Shown here: piece by piece, positions 18,723 through 32,405 of the stretch | How positions within the stretch are numbered: the first letter of the stretch is position 1 | Layout of the letters: each line of letters opens with the position of its first letter | NCBI RefSeq assembly: GCF_003261055.1 | Contig: NZ_CP030073.1 | Span: forward strand, 3,162,001 to 3,226,000 | Length of the DNA stretch: 64,000 nt | Direction of reading: 5' to 3' | Source: Streptomyces cadmiisoli | GTDB lineage: Bacteria > Actinomycetota > Actinomycetes > Streptomycetales > Streptomycetaceae | Translations under genes and position numbers: made by a program | Notes under the pieces: model-generated | What the model was told of the DNA's origin: nothing | The model's input: the letters and a program-made list of their open reading frames with translations, nothing else | Databases searched by the model: none

Positions 18723-19910
18723 ATGGCCCCGCGACTCCCCCACCCGCACCGCTTCGACGGCTACGTCGCGCTGGCCGGACTGCTCGGCGGCGTGCTGCTG
18801 TGGGCCATCGGCCTGGGCACCCGGCCCGCCGACGAGCCGCTGGTGCTGTGGCCGGGGCACTGGCCGGTCCTGCTGCCGCTCGCCGTGACGGCCGGCTGCG
18901 AGCTGCTGCGCCGGTCCGCCCCGCGCACCGCGCTGCTGACGGCCACGGCCGCGCTGGTCCTGGACACGGTGACCGAGGGCAACCTGGTCACCGTGCTGAT
19001 GTACACCGACGTGATCTACGCGGCGGTGTTGTACGGCACCCCCGCCTCGGCCCGCCGGATCCCCCGGATCACCGGGCTGCTCGCGGTGGCCGGGACGATC
19101 GTGCCGTTCGCGGTGTGGCGGGTGCCGGAGGCGCTGCTGATCGGGGTGGCGGTCGGCATCGTCGCGTTCGCGCCCGCGTCCACCGGGCTGATCGTGCGCA
19201 ATCACCGCGAGGCCGCCGAGGCCGCCCGGCTGCGCGCCCAGCAGACCGCGCTGCTGGCGGAGATGGACCGCACGCAGGCCGTCGTCGCCGAACGCTCGCG
19301 CATGGCGCGGGAGTTGCACGACATGGTCGCCAATCACCTGTCGGCCATCGCCATCCACTCCACGGCCGCGCTCTCCCTGGACGATCCCGGCACCTCCAAG
19401 GAGGCCCTCGGCGTCATCCGTGAGAACAGCGTGGAGGGACTGGCGGAGATGCGCCGGCTGATCGGCATCCTGCGGGACGACAGCGGTGACTCCGAGCCCG
19501 CCGCCGCCCCCACCCTCGACGGTCTCGGCGCACTCGCCGACACCGCCCGCGCCAACGGCCTGGAGGTCGTCGTCGACGCCGCGCACGGCGACCGGCTGCC
19601 GGCGCCGGTGGAGCTCGCGGCGTACCGGATCGTCCAGGAGTCCCTGACCAACGCCCTCAAGCACGCGGGGCCGGGCCGGGTCACGGTGGTGCTGCGGCGG
19701 CTCGACGGGTCGCTGTCCATCGTGGTGAGCAGTGCGTACGGCGACCGGGAGCAGCCGAGCGTGCCCGGTTCCGGTGCCGGCCTGATCGGCATGCGGGAGC
19801 GGACCGCGCTGCTCGGCGGCACGTTCGAGGCCGGCGCGCGGACCGGTCCGGACGGCGGGCTCTGGGTCGTGCGGGCCACCCTCCCCGTCGTCGAAGGAGA
19901 GACCGAATGA
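18723..19910 (+). CDS. chiS: Sensor histidine kinase ChiS (NarL/DesK type)
   Basis: A 395-residue protein. Five to six N-terminal membrane segments (residues ~12-160) are followed by a HisKA_3 dimerisation helix with RMARELHDMVANH (phospho-acceptor His199). An HATPase domain carries RIVQESLTNALKHAG and GAGLIGMRERTALLGG. The gene overlaps chiR by four bases. In S. coelicolor the orthologous pair, located directly upstream of chiC, controls chitinase production, and the same order is seen here. ATG 18723 was chosen; in-frame ATG 18660 has no better site. The sensed signal, presumably chito-oligomers, is not evident from sequence. Confidence 0.85.
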   Translation: MAPRLPHPHRFDGYVALAGLLGGVLLWAIGLGTRPADEPLVLWPGHWPVLLPLAVTAGCELLRRSAPRTALLTATAALVLDTVTEGNLVTVLMYTDVIYAAVLYGTPASARRIPRITGLLAVAGTIVPFAVWRVPEALLIGVAVGIVAFAPASTGLIVRNHREAAEAARLRAQQTALLAEMDRTQAVVAERSRMARELHDMVANHLSAIAIHSTAALSLDDPGTSKEALGVIRENSVEGLAEMRRLIGILRDDSGDSEPAAAPTLDGLGALADTARANGLEVVVDAAHGDRLPAPVELAAYRIVQESLTNALKHAGPGRVTVVLRRLDGSLSIVVSSAYGDREQPSVPGSGAGLIGMRERTALLGGTFEAGARTGPDGGLWVVRATLPVVEGETE

Positions 19911-20548
19911 TCCGCGTGCTCGTCGCCGAGGACCAGTCCGCCGTCCGGGCGGGACTGGTCCTGATCCTGCGCAGCGCGCCCGACATCGAGGTGGTCGGCG
20001 AGGCCGCCGACGGTGAGCAGGCGGTGTCACTCGCCCGTGAACTGCGACCGGATCTGGTGCTGATGGACGTTCAGATGCCGCGGCTGGACGGGGTGTCGGC
20101 GACACGGCAGGTGGTCGGCGAGCGACTGGCCGACGTCCTGGTGCTGACCACCTTCGACCTGGACGCGTACGTCTTCGGGGCGCTGCGGGCGGGCGCGTCC
20201 GGATTCCTGCTGAAGGACACCGACGCCAAGGGCCTGCTGGAGGCGGTGCGGACGGTGGCGGGCGGCGAGGGCCTGATCGCCCCGGCCGTGACCCGCCGGC
20301 TCATCGCGGAGTTCGCCGCCGAGCCGGTGCGGGAGCCGAGGGCGGACCCGGCGGTCGTGGAGAGCCTGACCCGGCGGGAACGCGAGGTCCTGTCCTGTCT
20401 CGGCGAGGGCCTGTCCAACGCCGAGATCGCGAGCCGCCTCGACATGGCGGAAGCCACCGTGAAGACGCACGTCAGCCGGTTGCTGGGGAAGCTGGAGCTG
20501 CGCAGCCGGGTCCAAGCGGCGGTGCTGGCACAGGAGTTGGGGATCTAG
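19907..20548 (+). CDS. chiR: Response regulator ChiR (NarL/LuxR family)
   Basis: A 213-residue two-domain regulator. The receiver domain has the acidic pocket ED (8-9), phospho-acceptor Asp54 in LMDVQMP, and the conserved Lys in FLLKDTD. The C-terminal LuxR-type HTH (about 147-205) has LTRREREVLSCLGEGLSNAEIA. ATG 19907 overlaps the chiS stop. The TAG stop (20546-20548) lies inside the CTAG target duplicated by the insertion sequence that follows, so the protein is unaltered. It is the expected activator of chiC downstream, now separated from it by 1.7 kb of IS. Confidence 0.87.
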   Translation: MIRVLVAEDQSAVRAGLVLILRSAPDIEVVGEAADGEQAVSLARELRPDLVLMDVQMPRLDGVSATRQVVGERLADVLVLTTFDLDAYVFGALRAGASGFLLKDTDAKGLLEAVRTVAGGEGLIAPAVTRRLIAEFAAEPVREPRADPAVVESLTRREREVLSCLGEGLSNAEIASRLDMAEATVKTHVSRLLGKLELRSRVQAAVLAQELGI

Positions 20549-22251
20549 AAGGCTGCTGAAAATCTCGGGTTCTGGCCCCGGCTCGGTGGAGTTGGGGCCA
20601 GTCTTGTGAGCATGCAGGGGGAATGGGCTGGGGAGTTGGTCGGGCCGGATGTGTGGGAGACCTGCCGGGAGTTGATCCCGGCCGGGAGTGTGTTCGCGTT
20701 CCTGGCCGAACATCGCGAGGCGCTGTTCCCGCCGTCGATGTTCGCGGACATGTATCCCTCGTCCAACGGGCGGCCGAGTCTGCCGCCGCAGGTGCTGGCC
20801 GCGACGGTGGTGTTGCAGAGCCTGCAGGGGCTGTCGGATTTCGAGACGGTCCAGGAACTGCGGTGTGACCTGCGGTGGAAGGCCGCTTGCGGGCTCGGGC
20901 TGTACGACATGGCGTTCGATCCGTCGCTGCTGACGTACTTCCGGCGTCGGCTGCGTCATTCGGCCGATCCGATGCGGATCTTCACCAAGGTCAAAGAGGT
21001 CGTGGCCGCGACCGGTGTGCTCAAGGGCAGGCAGCGGCGGGCGCTGGACTCCACCGTGCTCGATGACGCGGTGGCCACCCAGGACACCGTCACCCAGATC
21101 ATCTCCGCGATCCGCCGGGTGATCCGCGAGGTTCCCGGCGCGGAGGAGGTGGCCGCGGGGCACTGCCGGGCGCACGACTACACCGACCCGGGCAAGCCGA
21201 GGATCGCCTGGGACGACGAGTCGGCCCGCGCCGCGCTGGCCGACGCGCTGGTCACCGACGCCCTCAACCTGCTCGGGCGCCTGCCCGAGCAGAACCTGGG
21301 CGAGAAGGCGGCGAACGCGGTCGGCCTGCTGGCCCTGGTCGCCGGCCAGGACGTGGAACCCGCCGAGGACTCCGACGGGCGCGATGGCCGCTGGCGTATC
21401 GCGAAGCGCACGGTGGCGGACCGGGCGGTGTCCACCGTCGACCCCGACACACGGCACATCCACAAGAACCGCACCCGTCACCAGGACGGCTTTAAAGGGC
21501 ATGCGTCTTTCGAGCCGGAGACCGGCCTGTTCACGGCCGTCGCCCTGACCAGCGGCTACGGTCCCGACAATCACGAGGCCGCCGTCGCCTGCGAACTTCT
21601 GGAGGGGGAGGACGGCGAGTTAACCGTGCTCGGCGACTCTGCCTACGGCACCGGGGACCTGCGCGCACAACTGCAGGCCGACGGCCACACCCTGGTGATC
21701 AAGCCGCCACCGCTGCGGCAGGCCGTCCCCGGTGGCTACACCATCGATGATTTCCGTATCGACCAGGCCGCCGGCACCGCAACCTGCCCGGCCGGACACA
21801 CCGCCAACCTCGGCCAGATCAAGGCAGGCAGCGCCCGCACCGCCCAGTTCAAGCGCGCATGCACCGGCTGTCCCCTGCGAGAGCGCTGCACCACCTCCAA
21901 GACCGGACGCACCCTCAACGTCCACCCCCACTACGAGCTGCTGGCCGCCGCCCGGTCACAGGCCGCCACCGACGTCGGCTGGCAGGACGAATACCGCCGA
22001 TGGCGGCCACCTGTCGAACGCGCCATCGCCTGGCTCGTCGCCAAGGGCAACCGCCGGGTTCCCTACCGAGGCGTCATCGCCAACAACATCTGGCTCCACC
22101 ACCGCGCCGCCGCTCTCAACCTCCGCCGACTGATCACCCTCGGACTCACCCGCACCAACACCACCTGGCACCTCGCCCCTGCCACCGCATAGCGAAAAGG
22201 GCCGCCCGGCCTACGGCCGGACAGCCCCACAACAAGATTTTCAGCAGCCTT
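20549..22251 (+). mobile_element. IS1182-like insertion sequence, complete, with CTAG target duplication
   Basis: The 1703-base element is bounded by perfect 17-bp terminal inverted repeats AAGGCTGCTGAAAATCT (20549-20565) and the complement at 22235-22251. Directly outside both ends is CTAG (20545-20548 and 22252-22255), read as a 4-bp target duplication. It carries one transposase gene. Perfect ends and an intact frame indicate recent insertion and probable ability to move. Removing it restores chiR stop followed directly by GGCAG and the chiC promoter. Confidence 0.92.
20606..22192 (+). CDS. IS1182 family DDE transposase
   Basis: A 528-residue transposase. The N-terminal region (SSNGRPSLPPQVLAATVVLQ) is the DUF772-like domain of this family. 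The DDE catalytic core includes RRALDSTVLDDA with the first Asp, TVLGDSAYGTGDLR with the second, and RPPVERAIAWLVAKG with the Glu. A Cys cluster (CTGCPLRERCTTS) precedes the last helix. Start at GTG 20606, or ATG 20612 two codons later; no clear ribosome site is seen, which is common for IS genes. The frame is uninterrupted, so the enzyme is likely functional. Confidence 0.9.
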   Translation: MSMQGEWAGELVGPDVWETCRELIPAGSVFAFLAEHREALFPPSMFADMYPSSNGRPSLPPQVLAATVVLQSLQGLSDFETVQELRCDLRWKAACGLGLYDMAFDPSLLTYFRRRLRHSADPMRIFTKVKEVVAATGVLKGRQRRALDSTVLDDAVATQDTVTQIISAIRRVIREVPGAEEVAAGHCRAHDYTDPGKPRIAWDDESARAALADALVTDALNLLGRLPEQNLGEKAANAVGLLALVAGQDVEPAEDSDGRDGRWRIAKRTVADRAVSTVDPDTRHIHKNRTRHQDGFKGHASFEPETGLFTAVALTSGYGPDNHEAAVACELLEGEDGELTVLGDSAYGTGDLRAQLQADGHTLVIKPPPLRQAVPGGYTIDDFRIDQAAGTATCPAGHTANLGQIKAGSARTAQFKRACTGCPLRERCTTSKTGRTLNVHPHYELLAAARSQAATDVGWQDEYRRWRPPVERAIAWLVAKGNRRVPYRGVIANNIWLHHRAAALNLRRLITLGLTRTNTTWHLAPATA

Positions 22252-22272
22252 CTAGGGCAGTTTCGAGAGCAG

Positions 22273-22305
22273 TGGTCCAGACCTATTGACCCGTGGTCCA
22301 GACCT
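22273..22305 (+). promoter_or_regulatory. Paired 12-bp direct repeats of the chiC promoter (DasR/ChiR region)
   Basis: TGGTCCAGACCT occurs at 22273-22284 and again at 22294-22305, two helical turns apart (21 bases). Such paired repeats overlap Streptomyces chitinase promoters and are required for induction by chitin and glucose repression. Each copy also resembles the DasR operator core TGGTCTAGACCA. Bases between and after the repeats (TATTGACC, TTTCTATTCTC) may hold the promoter hexamers. The IS ends 21 bases before the first repeat. Confidence 0.85.
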
Positions 22306-22483
22306 TTCTATTCTCGCGGCACGGTGGGCCTGATGGCTCAGTCATGCCCCCGACAACCCACCCCCCAAGGGGTCTCGACGGTGACACGAGCGTGAGCGCG
22401 TCAGGCCCCCGCGGGCCCGGCCCGGTCACGGTCCCGCACCGGCCGAAGCGCCCCTCGGCGAACAACAGAACAGGAGGCGCAGC

Positions 22484-24310
<1,827 letters not shown>

Positions 24311-24344
24311 GCACGTTCAAGGACTGACGGGCGGCACACGGCAC

Positions 24345-24379
24345 TGACGCTCCCCCGGACATCGTCCGCGGGAGCGTCA
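24345..24379 (+). terminator. Hairpin terminator after chiC
   Basis: TGACGCTCCC(CCGGA) at 24345-24359 pairs with (TCCGC)GGGAGCGTCA at 24365-24379 with one inner mismatch. It lies 35 bases after the chiC stop and just before the converging DUF2550 gene, so it may act in both directions. Confidence 0.75.
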
Positions 24380-24398
24380 CCCCGACGGGTGGATGTGG

Positions 24399-24845
24399 CT
24401 ACGCCACATTCACCCGTTGTCCTGGCGGGGCCGCTTCGAGCCACGCGAGGAAACCGGTCAGCGCGTCCTCGCTCATCGCGAGCTCCAGCCGCGTGCCCCG
24501 GTGCAGACAGGCCAGGATCACCGAGTCGGAGAGCAGCGCCATCTCCTCCTCGCCCTCCGGGAGCCGGCGGCCGGCCACCTCGATGGCCGAGCGCTCCAGC
24601 ACGCGGCGCGGCCGAGGGGCGTAGGAGAAGACGCGGAACCACTCGACCCGGTCCCCGTTGTAGCGGGCCACACCGTACGCCCAGCCCTTGCCGCCCGTGT
24701 CGGGGTTCTCCGCGACGTCCCAGCGCAGCGAGCAGTCGAAGGTGCCGCCCGAGCGCTGGATCAGCCTGCGCCGCAGACCGAAGACGAACAGACCGACCAC
24801 CACGAGGGCAACGACGATTCCGCACACAGTCAGAGCGAGGACCAT
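24399..24845 (-). CDS. DUF2550 family membrane protein
   Basis: A 148-residue protein. One N-terminal membrane helix (VLALTVCGIVVALVVVGLFV) is followed by a basic RRRLIQR stop-transfer and a soluble cytoplasmic domain with GGTFDCSLRWD and GWAYGVARYNGD, the hallmark of DUF2550. This family sits beside atpC in most actinobacteria, but its function is unknown. ATG 24845 was chosen because AGGAGG lies nine bases upstream; GTG 24851 is only three bases from it. Confidence 0.85.
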   Translation of the reverse strand: MVLALTVCGIVVALVVVGLFVFGLRRRLIQRSGGTFDCSLRWDVAENPDTGGKGWAYGVARYNGDRVEWFRVFSYAPRPRRVLERSAIEVAGRRLPEGEEEMALLSDSVILACLHRGTRLELAMSEDALTGFLAWLEAAPPGQRVNVA

Positions 24846-24901
24846 CGACACCGACCTCCTCGTCTCCTAGGTAACGGAACGGAAAAAACACCCACATCTG
24901 G

Positions 24902-24949
24902 CTCAGCCGCGACCGGATCCGGATTGCTCCGGTTCCAGCCGCGGCTGAG
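24902..24949 (-). terminator. atp operon terminator
   Basis: CTCAGCCGCG (24902-24911) pairs with CGCGGCTGAG (24940-24949). An inner stem ACCGGA/TCCGGT (24912-24917, 24928-24933) encloses a ten-base loop. It is located about 60 bases downstream of the atpC stop on the minus strand, between atpC and the DUF2550 gene. Confidence 0.7.
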
Positions 24950-25007
24950 TGACATCATCACCGGACGCTCCCCCAGTGCCGCACCGGCCTGGGAGGCGCC
25001 CCCATCG

Positions 25008-25382
25008 TCAGCGCGCCGTCGCAGCGCGCAGTCGGACCTCCGCGCGACGCCCGGCGGACGCGTCGTCCGCCGACTGCGCGCGTTCGAGCGCCCGCTCCGC
25101 ACGCTGGACATCGATCTCGTCCGACAGCTCGGCGATCTCGGCCAGCAGCGACAGCTTGTTGTCCGCGAACGAGATGAAACCGCCGTGCACCGCGGCGACG
25201 ACCGTCCCACCATCACGCGTACGGATGGTCACCGGGCCCGACTCCAGCACACCGAGCAACGGCTGGTGACCGGGCATGACGCCGATGTCGCCGGACGTGG
25301 TGCGCGCGACGACCAGGGTGGCCTCGCCGGACCAGACCTGGCGGTCGGCGGCGACCAGCGCGACGTGCAGCTCAGCAGCCAA
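25008..25382 (-). CDS. atpC: ATP synthase F1 subunit epsilon
   Basis: A 124-residue protein. The N-terminal beta sandwich (LHVALVAADRQVWSGEATLV, then GDIGVMPGHQPLLG) is typical of epsilon. A C-terminal helical hairpin (about 88-120) is Arg/Ala-rich. It couples F1 rotation to the c-ring and inhibits ATP hydrolysis. The start is TTG 25382, supported by GAGGAG eight bases upstream. It is the last gene of the operon, 175 bases from atpD with two hairpins between. Confidence 0.93.
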   Translation of the reverse strand: MAAELHVALVAADRQVWSGEATLVVARTTSGDIGVMPGHQPLLGVLESGPVTIRTRDGGTVVAAVHGGFISFADNKLSLLAEIAELSDEIDVQRAERALERAQSADDASAGRRAEVRLRAATAR

Positions 25383-25446
25383 GGTTGGCTCCTCGGATCA
25401 CCACCCGGCGGTAGTGCCGGGTGTGGGTCAATTCTAGTAGGCGTGG

Positions 25447-25506
25447 TGAGAGGGGCGGACCGCACCCCGCGGAGCAAGCCCGCGGGACGCTGCTCCACCC
25501 CTCTCA
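25447..25506 (-). other. Hairpin in the atpD-atpC gap (outer)
   Basis: TGAGAGGGG (25447-25455) pairs with CCCCTCTCA (25498-25506), enclosing about 42 bases with additional GC-rich inverted repeats. On the minus-strand transcript it precedes atpC. It could be an RNA-processing or attenuation element. It has no U-rich tail. Confidence 0.45.
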
Positions 25507-25519
25507 GCCGAGAGCGGGT

Positions 25520-25550
25520 CCTGGGACGAGCCGGTCGGGCCCGTCCCAGG
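25520..25550 (-). other. Hairpin directly after atpD
   Basis: CCTGGGACG (25520-25528) pairs perfectly with CGTCCCAGG (25542-25550) around a 13-base loop. It begins eight bases past the atpD stop on the transcript. With the second hairpin it could reduce read-through into atpC or protect the upstream mRNA end. Confidence 0.5.
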
Positions 25551-25557
25551 TTCCGGC

Positions 25558-27911
<2,354 letters not shown>

Positions 27912-27931
27912 GAGTCAGGTCCCTTCCGTCG

Positions 27932-29524
27932 TCACTTGCCCGCAGCGGCCGGGACGTCCTCGCCGAGCAGCTTGCCGTCGGAGGTCTCGAACTGCTTCTT
28001 GAAGTCCGCGATGGCCTCGCCGACGGACTGGAGCGTGTCGTCCGACATCTTGCCGCCCTCCTTGATGGAGGTCATGAGGCCCTGCTCCTTGCGGTGCAGG
28101 TACTCCAGCAGCTCCTTCTCGAAGCGGCGGATGTCGGCGACCGGCACCTCGTCCATCTTGCCGGTGGTGCCCGCCCACACCGAGACGACCTGGTCCTCGG
28201 TCGACATCGGCTGGTACTGGGCCTGCTTCAGCAGCTCGACCATGCGCTGACCGCGCTCCAGCTGCGCCTTCGACGCGGCGTCCAGGTCGGAACCGAAGGC
28301 GGCGAACGCCTCCAGCTCACGGAACTGGGCGAGGTCGACGCGCAGACGGCCGGAAACCTGCTTCATCGCCTTGTGCTGCGCGGAACCACCGACTCGGGAG
28401 ACGGAGATACCGACGTTCAGCGCGGGGCGCTGACCGGCGTTGAACAGGTCCGACTCCAGGAAGCACTGGCCGTCGGTGATGGAGATGACGTTGGTCGGGA
28501 TGAACGCCGAGACGTCGTTGGCCTTGGTCTCGACGATCGGCAGACCGGTCATCGAGCCGGCGCCCATGTCGTCGGAGAGCTTCGCGCAGCGCTCCAGCAG
28601 CCGGGAGTGCAGGTAGAAGACGTCACCCGGGTAGGCCTCACGGCCCGGCGGGCGGCGCAGCAGCAGCGACACGGCGCGGTAGGCGTCGGCCTGCTTCGAC
28701 AGGTCGTCGAAGATGATCAGGACGTGCTTGCCCTCGTACATCCACTGCTGGCCGATGGCCGAGCCGGTGTACGGGGCGAGGTACTTGAAGCCGGCCGGGT
28801 CGGAGGCCGGGGCGGCGACGATGGTCGTGTACTCCAGCGCGCCGTTCTCCTCCAGCGCGCGGCGGACCGACGCGATCGTCGAGCCCTTCTGGCCGATGGC
28901 GACGTAGATGCAGCGGACCTGCTTCTTCGGGTCGCCCGAGCGCCAGTTGTCGCGCTGGTTGATGATCGTGTCGACGGCCAGGGCGGTCTTGCCGGTCTGG
29001 CGGTCACCGATGATCAGCTGACGCTGACCACGGCCGACCGGGGTCATCGCGTCGACGGCCTTGTAGCCGGTCTCCATGGGCTCGTGCACCGACTTGCGCT
29101 GCATGACCGTGGGGGCCTGCAGTTCAAGGGCGCGGCGGCCCGAGGTCTCGACCTCGCCGAGTCCGTCGATCGGGTTGCCGAGCGGGTCGACGACGCGGCC
29201 GAGGTAGCCCTCGCCGACGGCCACGGAGAGCACCTCACCGGTGCGCTGCACCGGCTGACCCTCCTCGATGCCGCTGAACTCACCGAGGACGATGGCACCG
29301 ATCTCGCGCTCCTCGAGGTTGAGGGCGAGGCCGAGGGTGCCGTCCTCGAACTTCAGCAGTTCGTTGGCCATGGCCGAGGGCAGACCCTCGACCTTCGCGA
29401 TGCCGTCGCCGGCAAGGGTGACCGTACCGACCTCCTCGCGCGAGGCCGCGTCCGGCTTGTACGACTGGACGAAGTTCTCCAGCGCGTCCCGGATCTCCTC
29501 CGGCCGGATCGTGAGCTCCGCCAT
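27932..29524 (-). CDS. atpA: ATP synthase F1 subunit alpha
   Basis: A 530-residue non-catalytic nucleotide-binding subunit. It starts [19 protein letters not shown], with P-loop [13 protein letters not shown] and [11 protein letters not shown] at the Walker B region. The conserved [13 protein letters not shown] stretch supplies the arginine-finger area just before ([11 protein letters not shown]). ATG 29524 is the conserved family start, and the longer reading to 29617 lacks support. Actinobacterial alpha subunits carry a C-terminal extension, here ending [13 protein letters not shown]. Confidence 0.98.
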   Translation of the reverse strand: MAELTIRPEEIRDALENFVQSYKPDAASREEVGTVTLAGDGIAKVEGLPSAMANELLKFEDGTLGLALNLEEREIGAIVLGEFSGIEEGQPVQRTGEVLSVAVGEGYLGRVVDPLGNPIDGLGEVETSGRRALELQAPTVMQRKSVHEPMETGYKAVDAMTPVGRGQRQLIIGDRQTGKTALAVDTIINQRDNWRSGDPKKQVRCIYVAIGQKGSTIASVRRALEENGALEYTTIVAAPASDPAGFKYLAPYTGSAIGQQWMYEGKHVLIIFDDLSKQADAYRAVSLLLRRPPGREAYPGDVFYLHSRLLERCAKLSDDMGAGSMTGLPIVETKANDVSAFIPTNVISITDGQCFLESDLFNAGQRPALNVGISVSRVGGSAQHKAMKQVSGRLRVDLAQFRELEAFAAFGSDLDAASKAQLERGQRMVELLKQAQYQPMSTEDQVVSVWAGTTGKMDEVPVADIRRFEKELLEYLHRKEQGLMTSIKEGGKMSDDTLQSVGEAIADFKKQFETSDGKLLGEDVPAAAGK

Positions 29525-29654
29525 CTGGGTTCCCTGCTCTCCTTGTTGGGCCCGAAGTTTCACTTTGGGGGGATGGGGACTCCCCCCTGGACGAGGTGAA
29601 TCCTCTGCACGGCCCAACTGGGCCGTTACGTACGTGGTGCGTATTGAGTTGCTG

Positions 29655-30470
29655 CTAGCTCGCCAGGCGGCGGGCGGCGTCCTCGATGCGGTCCGCGATG
29701 GAACCGTTGATGACCTCGTCGCCGACCTGCACCCGGATCCCGCCGAGGACCTCGGGGTCCACGTCGATGTTGAGGTGCATGTGGCGGCCGTAGAGCTTCG
29801 CCAGGGAAGCGCCCAGGCGCTGCTTCTGCGTGTCGCTCAGCGGTACCGCCGAGGTGACGACGGCGACCAGGCGGTCCCGGCGTTCGGCGGCCAGCTTGGA
29901 CAGGGACTCCAGTCCCGCTTCCAGGCTACGTCCCCGCGGCGCGGTCACAAGGCGCGTCACCAGACGCTCGGTGGTCGGCTTCGCCCGGCCGCCGAGCAGC
30001 CGGTGCAGCAGCTCGACCTTGGCCGAGCGCTCGGCCTTGCGGTCGGTGAGCGCGGCGCGCAGCTCCGTGTTGGAGGAGATGATCCGGCCGAACCGGAACA
30101 GCTCGTCCTCCACGTCGTCGAGCGTGCCCGACGTCTGGGCCGCGGTGAGGTCGGCGACGTCCGCCAGCTCCTCCATCGCGTCCACCAGGTCGCGGGACTG
30201 CGACCAGCGGGAGCGCACCATGCCGGACACCAGGTCGAGGGTCTGGCCGCCGACCTGCCCGCCGAGCAGGCGCTGGGCCAGCTCGGCCTTGGCCTCACCG
30301 GCCTGCGCCGGGTCGGTCAGGACCCGACGCAGCGACACCTCGCGGTCGAGCAGCGCGGTGACGGCGGCCAGCTCGTCGGCGAGCCGCGCCGCGTCCACGG
30401 ACGTGGCGTCCGTCAGCGCGTCGATACGCTCGCGTGCGGCTGCCAGGGCCTCGCGGCTCGCTCCGTTCAT
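29655..30470 (-). CDS. atpH: ATP synthase subunit delta
   Basis: A 271-residue peripheral-stalk subunit, much longer than the ~177-residue E. coli delta, with the extra N-terminal helical part usual for actinobacteria. The C-terminal domain has the conserved RTRVLT-like pattern seen here as [25 protein letters not shown] and ends with [25 protein letters not shown] sequence. ATG 30470 overlaps the atpF stop (ATGA). A 130-base gap without features separates it from atpA. Confidence 0.95.
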   Translation of the reverse strand: MNGASREALAAARERIDALTDATSVDAARLADELAAVTALLDREVSLRRVLTDPAQAGEAKAELAQRLLGGQVGGQTLDLVSGMVRSRWSQSRDLVDAMEELADVADLTAAQTSGTLDDVEDELFRFGRIISSNTELRAALTDRKAERSAKVELLHRLLGGRAKPTTERLVTRLVTAPRGRSLEAGLESLSKLAAERRDRLVAVVTSAVPLSDTQKQRLGASLAKLYGRHMHLNIDVDPEVLGGIRVQVGDEVINGSIADRIEDAARRLAS

Positions 30471-31018
30471 CGCGCGGCCTCGGCCTTCTCCTCGAGCTCG
30501 TCAAGGAAGCGGTCGATCACGCGGCTCTGCCGGGCGTGGTCCTCCAGGGACTCACCGACCAGCTTGCCGGCCAGCTCCGTGGCGATCTTGCCGACGTCCT
30601 GGCGCAGCGCTGCCGAAGCGGCCTTGCGGTCCGCCTCGATCTGGGAGTGGCCGGCAGCGATGATCTCCTCACGCTGCCGCTGTCCCTCCGCGCGCATCTC
30701 GGTGATGAGCGCGGCACCCTGCTCCTGCGCCTCCTGGCGCAGGCGCGCGGCCTCGTGCCGGGCCTCGGCGAGCTGGGCCTTGTACTGCTCAAGGACGCTC
30801 TGGGCCTCGGTCTGCGCGGCCTCGGCCTTCTCGATACCGCCCTCGATGGCCTCGCGACGCTCTTCCAGAACCTTGTTGATGTTCGGGAGGAGCTTCTTGG
30901 CGAGGAAGCCGAAGACGATGACGAAAGCGATGAGGCCGATGACAACTTCCGGCCACGGCGGAATGAGGGGGTTCTCCTTCTCACCCTCAGCCGCCAGGAA
31001 AACCAGGGCGGTAGTCAC
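30467..31018 (-). CDS. atpF: ATP synthase Fo subunit b
   Basis: A 183-residue protein. One N-terminal membrane helix (VVIGLIAFVIVFGFLAKKLL) is followed by a long Ala/Glu/Gln/Arg coiled coil forming the stator stalk. Start at GTG 31018, with GAAAGG seven bases upstream. The alternative TTG 31036 has no ribosome site. The stop overlaps atpH. Confidence 0.95.
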   Translation of the reverse strand: MTTALVFLAAEGEKENPLIPPWPEVVIGLIAFVIVFGFLAKKLLPNINKVLEERREAIEGGIEKAEAAQTEAQSVLEQYKAQLAEARHEAARLRQEAQEQGAALITEMRAEGQRQREEIIAAGHSQIEADRKAASAALRQDVGKIATELAGKLVGESLEDHARQSRVIDRFLDELEEKAEAAR

Positions 31019-31059
31019 ATCAGTGCCTTTCGTCAAATGGGACGGTCGTCGGGCTCGTC

Positions 31060-31299
<240 letters not shown>

Positions 31300-31355
31300 T
31301 TACGGACCGGTGGGGGTTGGCCACCGGACGAGTGTGGGGTTCGAAAGCGGGGTGC

Positions 31356-32180
31356 TCAGTGGTGCTCGGCGAGCGCGCCCTGGATGAAGGTGCAGGTCAG
31401 CAGGACGAACACATACGCCTGGACGGCCTGGATGAAGAGCTCGAACGCGGTCATGACGATGACCATCGTGAACGAGACGGCCGAGTACGCGATGCCGATG
31501 CCGTTCAGCATGTACCAGGTGGCGATGGTGAACAGCAGCAGCAGGGTGTGACCGGCGAACATGTTCGCGAAGAGTCGGACCGCGTGCGTGAACGGGCGGA
31601 CCAGCAGGTTCGAGAAGAACTCGATGGTCATGGCCAGCGGGAGCACCGGGCCGAGCGACTTGTCGTAGCCCGTGAAGTTCTTGAAGGCGCCGACGAAGCC
31701 GTGCCGCTTGAACGTCAGGGAGACCCAGGTGATGTAGACGATCAGGGCCAGGATGGCGGGGTAGGCGATGATCGAGGTCACCGGGAACTGGGCCACCGGG
31801 ATGATCGACCAGAGGTTCATCATCCAGATGAAGAAGAAGAGGGCGACGGCGAGCGGAACGTACTTCTCGCCTTCCTTCTTGCCGATCGTCTCGTAGACGA
31901 TGCCGCGGCGGACGAAGTCGTAGCCGGCCTCGGCGACCATCTGCAGCTTGCCCGGGATCACCTTGGGCTTGGCGAACGCCGCCCAGAAGAAGACCACCAC
32001 GATGATGGAGCCCAGCAGGGCCAGCAGCATCGGCTTGTTGAAGTAGAGGCCGTTGCCGTCGGCGTTGCCCCACAGCGGCTCGAAGAGGAACGAGTGCAGG
32101 CCCGGAGCCGGGAAGCCACAACCGTCGAACAGGTGGCAGTCGGTCTCGAAAGCGAGCACCTGCGTCGGGTCAGCACTCAC
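31356..32180 (-). CDS. atpB: ATP synthase Fo subunit a
   Basis: A 274-residue membrane protein with five or six helices. The conserved half-channel Arg lies in HAVRLFANMFAGH, and QAVQAYVFVLLTCTFIQGAL forms the last helix. It provides the proton half-channels against the c-ring. GTG 32180 (reading VSADPTQVLAFETDCHLF) has GGAG upstream and matches the family start; the frame to 32216 adds a poor N-terminus. A 225-base gap to atpI shows no other gene. Confidence 0.96.
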   Translation of the reverse strand: MSADPTQVLAFETDCHLFDGCGFPAPGLHSFLFEPLWGNADGNGLYFNKPMLLALLGSIIVVVFFWAAFAKPKVIPGKLQMVAEAGYDFVRRGIVYETIGKKEGEKYVPLAVALFFFIWMMNLWSIIPVAQFPVTSIIAYPAILALIVYITWVSLTFKRHGFVGAFKNFTGYDKSLGPVLPLAMTIEFFSNLLVRPFTHAVRLFANMFAGHTLLLLFTIATWYMLNGIGIAYSAVSFTMVIVMTAFELFIQAVQAYVFVLLTCTFIQGALAEHH

Positions 32181-32405
32181 CGCGGGCTCCTTCGTCGTGG
32201 CGCATAGGTACGGCAACCTCGTTGTGTCGGCGCGGCGCGCAGCCGCGGTTCGGCACGGGACTGGTGTTACGGATGTGGGGGCGGCTGTGGGGCATCACGC
32301 CTCGCGTTCGAGCAGGCGTCAGCTCGGATGCCCGCGCCCGCGATGCCGCAGTTGGCACCGGACGATAGCAGGGTCTCTCATGCACCTTTATCCCGGCCCT
32401 ACCTC

